A DNA stretch of 62,135 bases. It comes from Litoribacter ruber (lineage in GTDB: Bacteria; Bacteroidota; Bacteroidia; Cytophagales; Cyclobacteriaceae). The notes below the pieces were generated by a model. It was not told the origin of the DNA, searched no databases, and was given only the letters and a program-made list of their open reading frames with translations. This document shows positions 25,897 through 34,800 of this stretch, in pieces. Location of the stretch: contig NZ_JAHBGI010000005.1 in assembly GCF_018500185.1 (NCBI RefSeq), positions 308,846 through 370,980 of the forward strand. Reading direction: 5' to 3'. The stretch's first letter is position 1. The number at the start of each line of letters is the position of its first letter. The translations under genes were made by a program, and so were the position numbers.

Positions 25897-26670
25897 ATGA
25901 AAAAATCACTTTACCTTCTTTCCTTCGGGCTCCTTTTTTTTGCCTGCGGGCCAAGAGAGGAGCCTCAAGACACCAATATCCGTCTCAGTGATCAAGAAAT
26001 CACAATCGATTATGACGACACCTACCAGCTGAATGCCGAATTCCGCAGGGAAGGTTACAGTCCGGACGGTTTTGTCTGGGATTCCGATGATGAGGGAATT
26101 GCGAGCGTTGAGGATGGGATGGTGACCGGCAACCGCGCCGGAGTCACCCAGATCAGCGTGAGCACCAATGACCAGCTTTTCACCTCCAGCGCGATGGTGA
26201 CAGTGGTTCCCACGAATATGATGCTGATGGAACCTCTTTTGGACTTCAGGCAAACGAGACAATTTGTAAGAGACAATGAAACTCGGGAGTTTTCCATGGA
26301 ACTTGACGAGTTCTTGGTTTTTGAAGGAGAAAATGAAAAAGTGGAGTTTGTGGCTTACTATTTTGGCAACATTGGTTACCAAGAGTCCATCATTTCCATC
26401 ACCCCTACCCAGCAGAACTTGGATGAGGCGGTTGAATTTTTAGTACAGCGCTATGAACCACTGGAAGCCACTGCCAATGCGATTTTGTTCGCTACAGATG
26501 ATTATTATGTCATAATTGAAGTGACGGAGGATTCTCAGATTTTCATTCTCTATCTAGAAATTCAGGGCACCAATATTAACGGAAAATTAGATCTCCATAT
26601 CAGTGATAAATATGATGAAATCATGAAATCAGGGCATAGTGGGGGTGAGTTGGAAATTAAGCTTAAGTAA
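25897..26670 (+). CDS. Lipoprotein with bacterial Ig-like (BIG2) domain
   Basis: The 257-residue precursor has a lipobox LFFAC near residue 17. Residues about 30-110 resemble a BIG2 domain: a Y-x-L-N-A strand, WDSDDEGIASVEDGMVTGNR (the usual S-D-x-x-I-A-S-V pattern), and GVTQISVST. Such domains mediate surface binding or act as spacers. The C-terminal 140 residues are beta-rich and unrecognised. It is followed at once by a strong terminator hairpin. No function can be assigned. Confidence 0.65.
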   Translation: MKKSLYLLSFGLLFFACGPREEPQDTNIRLSDQEITIDYDDTYQLNAEFRREGYSPDGFVWDSDDEGIASVEDGMVTGNRAGVTQISVSTNDQLFTSSAMVTVVPTNMMLMEPLLDFRQTRQFVRDNETREFSMELDEFLVFEGENEKVEFVAYYFGNIGYQESIISITPTQQNLDEAVEFLVQRYEPLEATANAILFATDDYYVIIEVTEDSQIFILYLEIQGTNINGKLDLHISDKYDEIMKSGHSGGELEIKLK

Positions 26671-26700
26671 AAAAAGACCTGCCGTTTGGCAGGTCTTTTT
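26671..26700. terminator. Bidirectional terminator between convergent genes
   Basis: AAAAAGACCTGCC at 26671-26683 pairs perfectly with 26688-26700 across a GTTT loop. It gives a GC stem with A and T runs on both sides, and ends transcription of the Ig-like lipoprotein (+) and the MBL hydrolase (-). Confidence 0.85.
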
Positions 26701-27753
26701 TTACTCTTTTAATGTATGTGTTTGCCCTTCTTGGAGGGCGAAAAACTCATTTTCCTCAATACCCAATTTTTTACGAGCCAGCCCTAGATCTTCGACCGGC
26801 TCGGCCTGGCCGTCATCAGCCATGGGAAAGGTGCCGAAATGCATGCCGATGCTTTGGGTAGCCTCGAGGTCCAAATGGGCCATTACCGCTTCCTCGGGCG
26901 ACATATGGATCGGTTGCATAAACCACTCCGGCTTGTAGGCCCCAATGGGTAAAAGGGCCAAATCCGGCGCCCCGATTCTTTCCTTAATCAATTTATAAAA
27001 TGCCCCATAACCGGTGTCTCCTGCAAAATAGATTTTCTTTCCTGCAACCTCCACCACGTATCCAGCCCACAAGGTCTGGTTGGTATCCCCAAGTCCCCTG
27101 CCGGAGAAATGCCTGGCCGGAGCGCAATGGACCACACCCCCTTGGGGCAGATCGATGGTATCGAACCAATCCATAGCAGCCACATTGGTGATCCCGTTTT
27201 CTTGTAAAAGCAGATCCACCCCCAAGGGCACTATGAAAAGCGGGTCAAAATCGTCTTTTAACTTGGTTAATGTTTCCAAATCCAAATGGTCGTAATGATT
27301 GTGGCTGATCAGGACAGCATGGATAGCAGGCAGATCCTGATACTTAACCCCAGGCTCACGGAGCCTTTCAGGCCCGGCAAATGAAACCGGACTTGCTCTT
27401 TCAGACCAAATGGGATCAGTGATTACATTTACTCCCCCTCCCTGAATAAGTAGGGAGGCATGGTTGACAAATGTCACCTCCACGCCGGTCTGGACAGCCG
27501 ACTTGGGCACTGTGGCACTCACTGGCTGTATTTCATTCGGCCAAGGTCCTTTATCCCTGTTCACCTGCCAACTCAGCACTTCCGGAAAACTTTTCATCTC
27601 CGTTGGCTCCAAGTTATGGAATTCTTTTCCATCAAAATGATTCGATTTCGGTCCCTTGTAGGCTGGCCCTGATAAAAATTTATATGCATATGCATAAATA
27701 CCGGCTCCACCCATCAAAAGGGCCCCGGCCAAATAGACTGCTGCTTTTTTCAT
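26701..27753 (-). CDS. MBL-fold metallo-hydrolase (NAPE-PLD-like)
   Basis: I prefer the start at 27753 (MKKAAVYLAGALLMGG), which gives a plausible N-terminal membrane anchor. The upstream in-frame ATG at 27777 adds eight residues that look non-coding. The 350-residue protein has the metallo-beta-lactamase signature SHNHYDHLD, FVNHASLLIQ before it, and later metal ligands in PARHFSGRG and FAGDTGYG, with a late GMHFGTFPM. This pattern matches NAPE-PLD-like and UlaG-like hydrolases acting on phosphodiester or lactone bonds. The substrate is unknown. The membrane anchor fits a lipid-related role, which is inference. Confidence 0.8.
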   Translation of the reverse strand: MKKAAVYLAGALLMGGAGIYAYAYKFLSGPAYKGPKSNHFDGKEFHNLEPTEMKSFPEVLSWQVNRDKGPWPNEIQPVSATVPKSAVQTGVEVTFVNHASLLIQGGGVNVITDPIWSERASPVSFAGPERLREPGVKYQDLPAIHAVLISHNHYDHLDLETLTKLKDDFDPLFIVPLGVDLLLQENGITNVAAMDWFDTIDLPQGGVVHCAPARHFSGRGLGDTNQTLWAGYVVEVAGKKIYFAGDTGYGAFYKLIKERIGAPDLALLPIGAYKPEWFMQPIHMSPEEAVMAHLDLEATQSIGMHFGTFPMADDGQAEPVEDLGLARKKLGIEENEFFALQEGQTHTLKE

Positions 27754-27922
27754 AGTTAAAGAACCCCATGTCAGCAAGAAGGTTTGAATACTTTAGCCGG
27801 CTCTAACTCCATAAGGTTGATTTGCAATTTTATCTCCCTGAAAACCAAATCACAACCTATTTGCTATCCAAAAAAGATGACTACGCCTTTATGGTAGAAG
27901 GAAATTTTGCCGTTAGAAAAAC

Positions 27923-28789
27923 ATGAAAATACAGATTACCTTTCACAGACTGCTTCTGGCGGTCTTTTTAATGTTGAGTACCTCTGCAATAGCGCAGAAC
28001 TACTATGTAAAATCCGGGAATGGCATCAACCTGAGAACGGGTCCAGGCACCAATTATCCGGTAGTATCCACAGTGCCCTACAACGGGGAGGTCAAGTACC
28101 TGTCCGATGCTGACGGCAGCTGGGTAAGGGTGGATTATCACGGCCAACGGGGCTATGTCCATAGTTCAAACCTTTCAGAAGAAGAGAACAAAGCCCAGCA
28201 AAACAATACCGCACAAAGGCAGAACAACAGCACCCAATCTAGAAACAACAACAATTATCAACGCAATTCCAGTGCACAGCAGAGACAAAATACCCAGCGG
28301 AACTATGCCAGCAGGCGATATGGGTACACCACAGCTTTGGGATTAAGAGGTGGCTTTACTTCTGGGGTATCCCTCAAGCACTTTGTGAACAACAATGGCG
28401 CGCTGGAGTTTGTGGTAGGCTCCAGATGGCATGGGGTCTCCCTGACCGGCATGTATCAATGGCATTCTCCAAACGCCCTGGGCGTGCCGGGACTATCTTG
28501 GGAATATGGTTTGGGATTGAGGGCTGGTTTTTATGATGGCCGCTACTATTACCGGCATTATTACAAAAAGCCGTGCAACAACCCCAACAACCATAATTGC
28601 TACACCTATTATTACAACCGTGATCCAGGCGTGAGGATGCTTGGGGTAGTTGGGATCGGTGGTCTAGAATACCAGTTCCCCAGCGTCCCATTGACCTTCA
28701 GCGTGGACCTCATGCCCCATTTTTACCTGCCTCATTATTGGGGAACATTCTGGGATGGAAGTGTGTCGTTGAGATACGTTTTCAAATAA
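27923..28789 (+). CDS. Secreted SH3-domain protein with Q/N-rich linker
   Basis: The 288-residue precursor has a signal peptide ending near AIAQ (residue 25). Residues about 27-85 form a bacterial SH3 domain: YYVKSGNGINLRTGPGTNYP and VRVDYHGQRGYVHSSNL, typical of cell-wall or envelope contacts. A linker from about 86 to 132 is very rich in Gln, Asn, Ser and Arg. The remaining 150 residues resemble a small outer-membrane beta-barrel, with alternating aromatics and a terminal SLRYVFK ending in an aromatic-lysine pair. Two cysteines near residue 212 could pair. Confidence 0.7.
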   Translation: MKIQITFHRLLLAVFLMLSTSAIAQNYYVKSGNGINLRTGPGTNYPVVSTVPYNGEVKYLSDADGSWVRVDYHGQRGYVHSSNLSEEENKAQQNNTAQRQNNSTQSRNNNNYQRNSSAQQRQNTQRNYASRRYGYTTALGLRGGFTSGVSLKHFVNNNGALEFVVGSRWHGVSLTGMYQWHSPNALGVPGLSWEYGLGLRAGFYDGRYYYRHYYKKPCNNPNNHNCYTYYYNRDPGVRMLGVVGIGGLEYQFPSVPLTFSVDLMPHFYLPHYWGTFWDGSVSLRYVFK

Positions 28790-28800
28790 AAATGACGGTT

Positions 28801-28923
28801 TGAACTAACCGCAAAGATTTTAAAGTAGCGCGAAGTTTTACAGAGTTATTAAAAACCACAGAGGACCAGAGGCACGGAGAATTATTATATTCTCTGGTTC
28901 CTGATCCTCCGTGGTTTTTTTTT
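28801..28923. terminator. Terminator hairpin built from a dispersed CCGCAAAG/CACAGAGG-type repeat
   Basis: Bases 28851-28859 (AAAAACCAC) pair with 28911-28919 (GTGGTTTTT), and the interior forms an imperfect GAGGACCAGAG/CTCTGGTTCCT stem. A T-run follows on the plus strand. It lies between convergent genes. The preceding ACCGCAAAG and AGCGCGAAG words recur in the spacer at 35797-36130. Confidence 0.6.
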
Positions 28924-28929
28924 AATATT

Positions 28930-30159
28930 TCATCTATTAAACCTCTGTACTTTTTTCGGTTTTTTCTTTTTCAGCTTGTTGATCCAAATAATCGTGCCCG
29001 TAATTGGTAGAGATGTCGCTACCAAGCAGGATAGAAAGTAGAGAAGTTTGGTAAACTGCCCATAGACATCCCCAATGTGAAGGGCTTTAATGGATCGGGA
29101 CATCCTTTCATTCCAAGGCTTTTCCCTGAAGAGCTCCACCGAATGGACCATACCAGTAGACTGATCAAGTTCGATCCTATCTCCTGCCGAAGGAGCAAAA
29201 AAGCCCACCCTGTTTTTCTGAATGCTCACTGCCTGGCCAAGTGAAGATGGCAGGCTGATTCTATAATCCCCCCGATAATCCAAGACCTCATCAGCCCTTG
29301 CTATATACAATCGCAAAGGAAGTAGTTCAGCAGCTTCACTAGGGGCTCCGGCCTCCCTGCCAGGTCCCCCACCACCCCTTTGACTTGTATTTTCCTGATA
29401 GGTTCCCCAGAATTTCTGCCAGCCGTCCTTGTACCAAGGAAATGACCAAAAAGGCCCAGTGAGCCCCATGCATAATAAAAATATGAGTGAATAAAAGGCC
29501 AAGGTATTATGCAGGTCGAAATTAAGCCTTTTCCAATTGGCCTTCCATTTCACTTTCAGACCCTGCTTCCAGCCTTTTAATTTTTGGGGAAACCAAATTA
29601 CCATTCCAGTCAACAGACCCAAAGTAAAAAGTATTGTAGCCGCACCTGTGATGTAACTTCCCAAAGTCCTGTTGGGGAGCTCATCAAAAATAGGAGCTTC
29701 GATTTTATCCAACAGCATCCACCGGTGAAGACTGAACATGTTACCCATAAACTCGTCTATCCAGTGCTTTTCTTTTGAAGTACCCAGTATTTGACCGGTG
29801 TAGGGGTTCAGAAAAAAAGTGGTTCCAAAACGGCTTTTGTCACCTTCCTCCCGCACCGTCACCTGCACACTTCGGGAAGGGTCATCAAAAAGCTGGATGG
29901 CATTTATGTTCCCCGCGGATTCCTGACCAACCGCCTGAAGTAATTCATCCGGAGAAATCGCCGGCATGCCTGATAGGTTCTCCACTTTGTATAGATGGGA
30001 CTTGAAAGCCTCTCTAATCTCTGAATTGTAGGTATAAATAGTTCCTGTAAGGCAGACAGGAATGATAACCAACCCACCAATCAGGCCTAGCCACAGGTGG
30101 ATTTCATTAAATACCATCCTTACGGACTTCCAAGTTGTATTTTTTGCTTTTTTAGTCAT
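28930..30159 (-). CDS. PepSY-associated membrane protein, putative periplasm-facing iron reductase
   Basis: I prefer the ATG at 30159 (MTKKAKNTTW), placed 5 bases after the SusD-like stop. An upstream ATG at 30177 would overlap that gene. The protein of about 409 residues has four TM helices with histidines at helix ends: EIHLWLGLIGG, LHRWMLL, DLHNTLAFYS and ALHIGDVYGQF. A large periplasmic loop follows TM1. Proteins of this PepSY_TM layout, such as FoxB- and XusC-like ones, are linked to reduction of siderophore-bound iron. It is the last gene of a SusC/SusD operon, which supports a metal-uptake role. Other PepSY functions are possible. Confidence 0.75.
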   Translation of the reverse strand: MTKKAKNTTWKSVRMVFNEIHLWLGLIGGLVIIPVCLTGTIYTYNSEIREAFKSHLYKVENLSGMPAISPDELLQAVGQESAGNINAIQLFDDPSRSVQVTVREEGDKSRFGTTFFLNPYTGQILGTSKEKHWIDEFMGNMFSLHRWMLLDKIEAPIFDELPNRTLGSYITGAATILFTLGLLTGMVIWFPQKLKGWKQGLKVKWKANWKRLNFDLHNTLAFYSLIFLLCMGLTGPFWSFPWYKDGWQKFWGTYQENTSQRGGGGPGREAGAPSEAAELLPLRLYIARADEVLDYRGDYRISLPSSLGQAVSIQKNRVGFFAPSAGDRIELDQSTGMVHSVELFREKPWNERMSRSIKALHIGDVYGQFTKLLYFLSCLVATSLPITGTIIWINKLKKKKPKKVQRFNR

Positions 30160-30164
30160 AACCT

Positions 30165-31652
30165 TTACCTGCTCCACCAGATTTTTTCATTAATCATATC
30201 GTTTCCTTGAGCCAGAACTTGCTCCAGATTTGTCCCTCTTTCCGTTTCGGGGTACATGAGGCGGTTTGGTCTTCCCACTACACCTGAGGCAGCCGTGGCG
30301 GGAAATTCCGGCCAACCCAGCCTCCGGTAATCATTCCAAGCCTCAATACTTGAAATACTGTTTAGGGCAAGCCACTTTTGCTCTATAATTCTCCTTATGG
30401 GATCTTCAGCCCTTTCTAATGCTACCTCCTGTTGGCTCAGATATGCGGTTGCCTCCATGGCAGGAACGGTCAATAGCTGAAAGGATTCTTGAATGGCTTG
30501 GTTGTACAAATCCGAGGCGGAACCTCCAATCCATCCCCGCTGGGCAGCCTCTGCCTGTAGGAAAAAGCTTTCAAAGGATGACATTACAATGCTTGGCTGA
30601 TTAAAAGAGCGAAAAAGACCTGTCGGACCGCCGTTTTCTACTGCCCCCAAAAATGCAGAAGTATTGACCCTATCATACTTGGGATTCCCCGCATCTGAAT
30701 TTCCAAAGACCACTCCTTTATATTCACCATCAATTGCTTGGTAAAGTCTGGAAAGCCTAGGGTCATTACGGTCCTGCATCTGCGAAATCAGAAACTCTGT
30801 AGGTCTGAGGTTTTGATAATTAGCGGTAGCGTTGCCCTGCACATCTCTGTAGTAAGTTTCCCAAAAGGGGTTCATCTTTCCAGCCGTGTTCAAGTATCCT
30901 GGGTTGACTTGTGCGTGGTGTTGTATAAACCCGCTTCCTTCCTGTGATATCAAGGCCAACTGCTCCTGAATATAAGCTTCATTTCCTAACTCGCTTTGAC
31001 GGAGAAGCGCCCTCAGCTTTACAGTATTGGCAAACTTAATCCAGCTGTCCACATTGCCATTGAACATCACATCACCATTTGTGGCAGGTACCGGACCAGC
31101 CTGTTTGAGGTCTGCAATGCCAGAAGTAATCAGGTTGATAGCTTTTTGATATACCACCTGCCCATCTTCATACCTGGGCTGAAGTTTTTCATTTCCCTGC
31201 CCTGCCTCATCAAAAGGGATATTCCCGTAAAAATCAACTAACCGCAGGAAAAGCCATCCCTGCATCACTTTGGAAGTGCCCACGTAAAAGTGATTGGAAG
31301 AAAGCTCGGCCTCCTCCTGTATGAGCCTGAAAAACAGTATGTTGTTAAACCCGTTTTCCCACACCGGAATGCCTTCCCGCTGGCTTCGAAGGGAGGGGCC
31401 GTTGTATGTTTTCAGGTCAAAAAAGAGATTTGTACCATCATTATTGGTCCCCCAATATCCTCCCCAGAATCCCCCGATTTGGTTGATCTGTAAAGTTTCC
31501 TGATTTGAGGTGGACACCAGTGCCCCAGAAAGCTTGGCGCTTAGCGGCAAGTTAGAAGCAATGGGTGCATTGGGATTTTCATTGACATCCAGAAATCCTT
31601 CGCAGGATGCCAGGGTGAATAACAAATAGATAAAGCTGATATATCTTTTCAT
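30165..31652 (-). CDS. SusD/RagB family outer-membrane lipoprotein (SusD-like_2 type)
   Basis: The start is taken at 31652, giving MKRYISFIYLLFTLASC as a lipoprotein signal. The in-frame codons upstream overlap the SusC-like gene's end. The 495-residue protein shows the family's early FLDVNENPNAP motif, a TPR-like helical scaffold (WLFLRLVDFYGNIPFDEA) and a C-terminal EQKWLALNSISSIEAWNDYRR segment. SusD-like lipoproteins cap SusC-like barrels and capture the ligand at the surface. It sits directly downstream of its SusC partner. The local context points to a metal chelate rather than a glycan as ligand, which is inference. Confidence 0.88.
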   Translation of the reverse strand: MKRYISFIYLLFTLASCEGFLDVNENPNAPIASNLPLSAKLSGALVSTSNQETLQINQIGGFWGGYWGTNNDGTNLFFDLKTYNGPSLRSQREGIPVWENGFNNILFFRLIQEEAELSSNHFYVGTSKVMQGWLFLRLVDFYGNIPFDEAGQGNEKLQPRYEDGQVVYQKAINLITSGIADLKQAGPVPATNGDVMFNGNVDSWIKFANTVKLRALLRQSELGNEAYIQEQLALISQEGSGFIQHHAQVNPGYLNTAGKMNPFWETYYRDVQGNATANYQNLRPTEFLISQMQDRNDPRLSRLYQAIDGEYKGVVFGNSDAGNPKYDRVNTSAFLGAVENGGPTGLFRSFNQPSIVMSSFESFFLQAEAAQRGWIGGSASDLYNQAIQESFQLLTVPAMEATAYLSQQEVALERAEDPIRRIIEQKWLALNSISSIEAWNDYRRLGWPEFPATAASGVVGRPNRLMYPETERGTNLEQVLAQGNDMINEKIWWSR

Positions 31653-31662
31653 AATAGTTGGC

Positions 31663-34600
31663 TTAGAATTGCAGGTTGACATTGAATCCAAAGTTTCGCA
31701 TAGGAGGCACCTGGCGGAAACTGTAATATCCGTCGGTATTATTATAGAGGTATTCGGGATCGCCTATTTTATTGGAAGAATGGGTGATGATGAATAGGTT
31801 GTTGGCAACAAAAGCTATAGAGGCTTCCTTGATGGCTTTTTGTCTACCAAGAAGACTTGAGGGCAATGCATAAGCAATGTTCAGCTCCCTTAATTTAAAG
31901 AAATCTCCTCTTGCAGCTGTGTTGCTTTGCACAGCACCCTGCCGAGACCAGAATTCTTTTCCGCCACCGGAAGTCAATAAATAATCATTTTCCACAAACC
32001 CGCCACCTTCTGTAGCCACTACGGAATTCGGCCAAATAAAAGGTTCACGGCCGTATCTAGCAGTTTCAGGATGCGTCCCGTGCTCATACATCGGAGGCAC
32101 GGTTTCGGAATAAAACCAACCACCCATTCTCCAGTCAAATTGAAGCCCGAAACTGAAACCTTTATATTCCACCAAGGAATTGATCCCGATCATATGGGGT
32201 GGCACAAGGGTCCCCAAAAGAGCATTGTCCGTTGCCACGATAGGATCCCCAGAATCGGCATCCACCACCACTCTTCCCTGCGGGTCACGTTCATAATCAC
32301 TAAGCCACAAACTCGGAAACGCTTCTCCAACTATGGCATAAGATTGCCTGAAATTTTGTCTAAACTGCGCATCACCATATAGCTCCCTGACGATATTTTT
32401 GGTATGGGTGTAGTTGGCCCCCAGGTTCCATCTGCTATTCAACGTCCTGATCACATCTCCTTGAATGCTAAATCCCAACACTTCACTGGTCATCCTTCCA
32501 GCATTGACTAACATGGAATTATAACCCGTTGCCCGGGAAACATTTGCATTGGATATCTGACCGTCAGCATCGGAGAACACATAAGTTGCATCCAGGTAAA
32601 CTCTGTGCTTGAAAAGGCCCACATTTAACCCTGCCTCATAGGAGGTCACAAACTCAGGCATAATGTTAGGATTGGGATTTGCCAAGCCAGGTAAGAATCC
32701 TATGCTGTTTCCAAAAGGAAACCCATTGTTTTGAGAATAGGGATTGTTTAACTGATAAGGGTTTAAAGTCACGTTTCCGGTTTGATTCCAGGAAGCATAA
32801 AACTTCGTATAGGAAATTTGAGACGAATGTTTCAGAAGGCTCCATGCATCACTCGCAATGAAAGAGGTGCTCACCCCGGGATAGAAATATGACCGGTTTT
32901 GGGGACTCAAGACTGAAACCCAGTCATTTCTTCCCGTAAGGTTTAGATACAGATAATCTTTATATCCAAAAACTGCCTCCCCATACACAGCCAGTGCCCT
33001 CTGCTCCATAATAGAGGATCCTCCGGCGAGCTCTCCCACTCTACTGCTTTGGTTGAAAATATCAGAATAAAGCAAGTTGTTAGCCGCCAGGTTATGGTCC
33101 TTCCTGTAATCCGTCCTGAAATTTTGTCCTGCTAAAGCCTGAAGACTGAAATCCCCGAAATTTTCCCGGTACTGTAGGATCAAATCCCCATTCCAGCGGC
33201 TATAGTGATTGGTAAAATCATTTACCGAACCATTGGTATTCCTGGTCCCTTCTGCTTGGAACTTATTTACCGTATTTCGTCCATTGGTATTAGAGGTATA
33301 GTGGCCAAGTCGGTATATGACATTTACCTTTTCACTCAATTGATAATTGAAATCAACCTTGAAATTTAGGATCTGCTCCTCAGAAACGTTCCGGATGTTA
33401 TCGATCAGAAAATAAGGATTTCGAAGCCAGCTTCCATTTGGGATAAAATAGTTGTTGGGGTTTCCAGGAGCATTGGGGTTTTGCCATTCCTTAACCATGT
33501 CGAAATCAAAATTTGCCGGATATCTGTAGGCCCCTATCCATGGTCCATCTGGAGTTACATCGTTTTTATTATTGATGTAATTGACATTGTAGGAAGTATG
33601 TAATTTCCCAAAACGTCTTGTGCCGTTAAACCTCAAGCCTAATCGGTTATTCACATCTTCGGGAATAATCCCCTGCTGGTGCACGTGCTGGGCAGACATG
33701 AAGTAGGTACTATTGTCATCTCCACCTGAAAAGCTGATATCATTTTGAGTATTCACCCCAGTTTGAAAAAGCCCCAGACGGTTATCTCTTTCAGGTGCCG
33801 CAAATCTCAACTGGGGCTGTGTACCATCAGGGAGTGGGGCTCCAAAGTCCCTCATGCTGCCATCAAAAGCCGGCCCCCAAGACTCAAAAGTGGTGGGACT
33901 GTAAATGCCGTTCATTCCCTGCCCATATTGGGTTTGAGCCTCAGGAAGCATATATACTTGCGAAAACATAGTGGTGTTACTGACCCTCACCGTTCCAGCC
34001 CCCTTTTTGCCAGTTTTGGTTGTGATCATCAGGGCACCATTGACACCTTCCGAACCATACAGAGCTGCGGCATTGGCGCCTTTTAGAACTGTGATGCTTT
34101 CGATATCATTGGGGTTAAGCCTGGAAATATTCGGAATGGGAACGCCGTCCACCACGTAAATGGGAGCATTTGGATTCCTACCATCGATCCCGCTGGTTCT
34201 CTGAAGCGATCGGGTACCCCGCAAAATGACCTGAACGTCTGGATCAACTTTGCTGTCATACATGTTGATCCTTAAACCAGCAACTTTACTGCTAAGGCCA
34301 AGGATGGGGTTCACAGGCTTCCCCTGGTTGAGGTTTTCATTTTCAATCACCTGGGCAGAGGCTCCCATTTCCCTTGCTGCCCTTTTGATTCCCAATGCCC
34401 CGGTAACGACCACCTCATTGAGCATGGTCGCATCTTCGCGTAAAATTATTTCAACCAGCTTTTCATCGGCTGGCGCTTGAAGCGTATGGGGCAAAAAACC
34501 CATAAACCTTATTTCCAGCAGCTGCTCGGGCTCAGCATACATTCTGAAAAGGCCATTGTGATCAGTTACGGAAGTTGTAGGTGTTCCTTTAATCTGGACT

Positions 34601-34725
34601 GTGGCACCAGGCAGGGCAAATCCGTCCTCATCTGTCACCCTTCCATTTACATGAACCCTCTGCGCATACGACAGTCCGAATTGGAAAAACAGGACCGTAA
34701 AGAGTAAAACATTTTTCATCTGCAA
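31663..34725 (-). CDS. SusC/RagA family TonB-linked outer-membrane transporter
   Basis: The 1020-residue protein starts MQMKNVLLF with a signal peptide ending near SYAQ; the second Met (34719) is an equally good start. A CarboxypepD_reg-like domain (VHVNGRVTDEDGFALPGATV, about 23-105) is followed by a plug with VVTGALGIKR, LNQGKPVNPILGLSSKVAGL and YVVDGVPIPN. A 22-strand barrel follows, ending in NFGFNVNLQF with the terminal aromatic. It imports a ligand with its SusD partner, driven by TonB. A promoter with a palindromic operator-like site lies just upstream, and an AraC-type gene is divergent. Confidence 0.92.
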   Translation of the reverse strand: MQMKNVLLFTVLFFQFGLSYAQRVHVNGRVTDEDGFALPGATVQIKGTPTTSVTDHNGLFRMYAEPEQLLEIRFMGFLPHTLQAPADEKLVEIILREDATMLNEVVVTGALGIKRAAREMGASAQVIENENLNQGKPVNPILGLSSKVAGLRINMYDSKVDPDVQVILRGTRSLQRTSGIDGRNPNAPIYVVDGVPIPNISRLNPNDIESITVLKGANAAALYGSEGVNGALMITTKTGKKGAGTVRVSNTTMFSQVYMLPEAQTQYGQGMNGIYSPTTFESWGPAFDGSMRDFGAPLPDGTQPQLRFAAPERDNRLGLFQTGVNTQNDISFSGGDDNSTYFMSAQHVHQQGIIPEDVNNRLGLRFNGTRRFGKLHTSYNVNYINNKNDVTPDGPWIGAYRYPANFDFDMVKEWQNPNAPGNPNNYFIPNGSWLRNPYFLIDNIRNVSEEQILNFKVDFNYQLSEKVNVIYRLGHYTSNTNGRNTVNKFQAEGTRNTNGSVNDFTNHYSRWNGDLILQYRENFGDFSLQALAGQNFRTDYRKDHNLAANNLLYSDIFNQSSRVGELAGGSSIMEQRALAVYGEAVFGYKDYLYLNLTGRNDWVSVLSPQNRSYFYPGVSTSFIASDAWSLLKHSSQISYTKFYASWNQTGNVTLNPYQLNNPYSQNNGFPFGNSIGFLPGLANPNPNIMPEFVTSYEAGLNVGLFKHRVYLDATYVFSDADGQISNANVSRATGYNSMLVNAGRMTSEVLGFSIQGDVIRTLNSRWNLGANYTHTKNIVRELYGDAQFRQNFRQSYAIVGEAFPSLWLSDYERDPQGRVVVDADSGDPIVATDNALLGTLVPPHMIGINSLVEYKGFSFGLQFDWRMGGWFYSETVPPMYEHGTHPETARYGREPFIWPNSVVATEGGGFVENDYLLTSGGGKEFWSRQGAVQSNTAARGDFFKLRELNIAYALPSSLLGRQKAIKEASIAFVANNLFIITHSSNKIGDPEYLYNNTDGYYSFRQVPPMRNFGFNVNLQF

Positions 34726-34738
34726 TCTTCTATTATTA

Positions 34739-34755
34739 TTTAGACTTAATCTAAA
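34739..34755. promoter_or_regulatory. Palindromic operator-like site upstream of the SusC-like gene
   Basis: TTTAGACTTAATCTAAA is an inverted repeat with 6-bp arms and a 5-bp centre, 14 bases from the start codon and just downstream of the probable transcription start. Its TTTAG/CTAAA arms look like binding sites of DtxR/Fur-type iron repressors. That would fit a transport operon repressed when iron is sufficient. The regulator is inferred. Confidence 0.45.
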
Positions 34756-34772
34756 AAAGCGTACTTTTGATG

Positions 34773-34780
34773 CAAATGTA
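34773..34780 (-). promoter_or_regulatory. Probable -7 box of the SusC/SusD/PepSY operon
   Basis: On the minus strand this reads TACATTTG, an exact match to the Bacteroidota TAnnTTTG consensus. A clear -33 TTTG is lacking at the usual distance, which is common for activator-dependent promoters. The AraC-type regulator starts only 21 bases beyond it. Confidence 0.45.
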
Positions 34781-34800
34781 ATAGGGAGGAGCCAAGGGCG

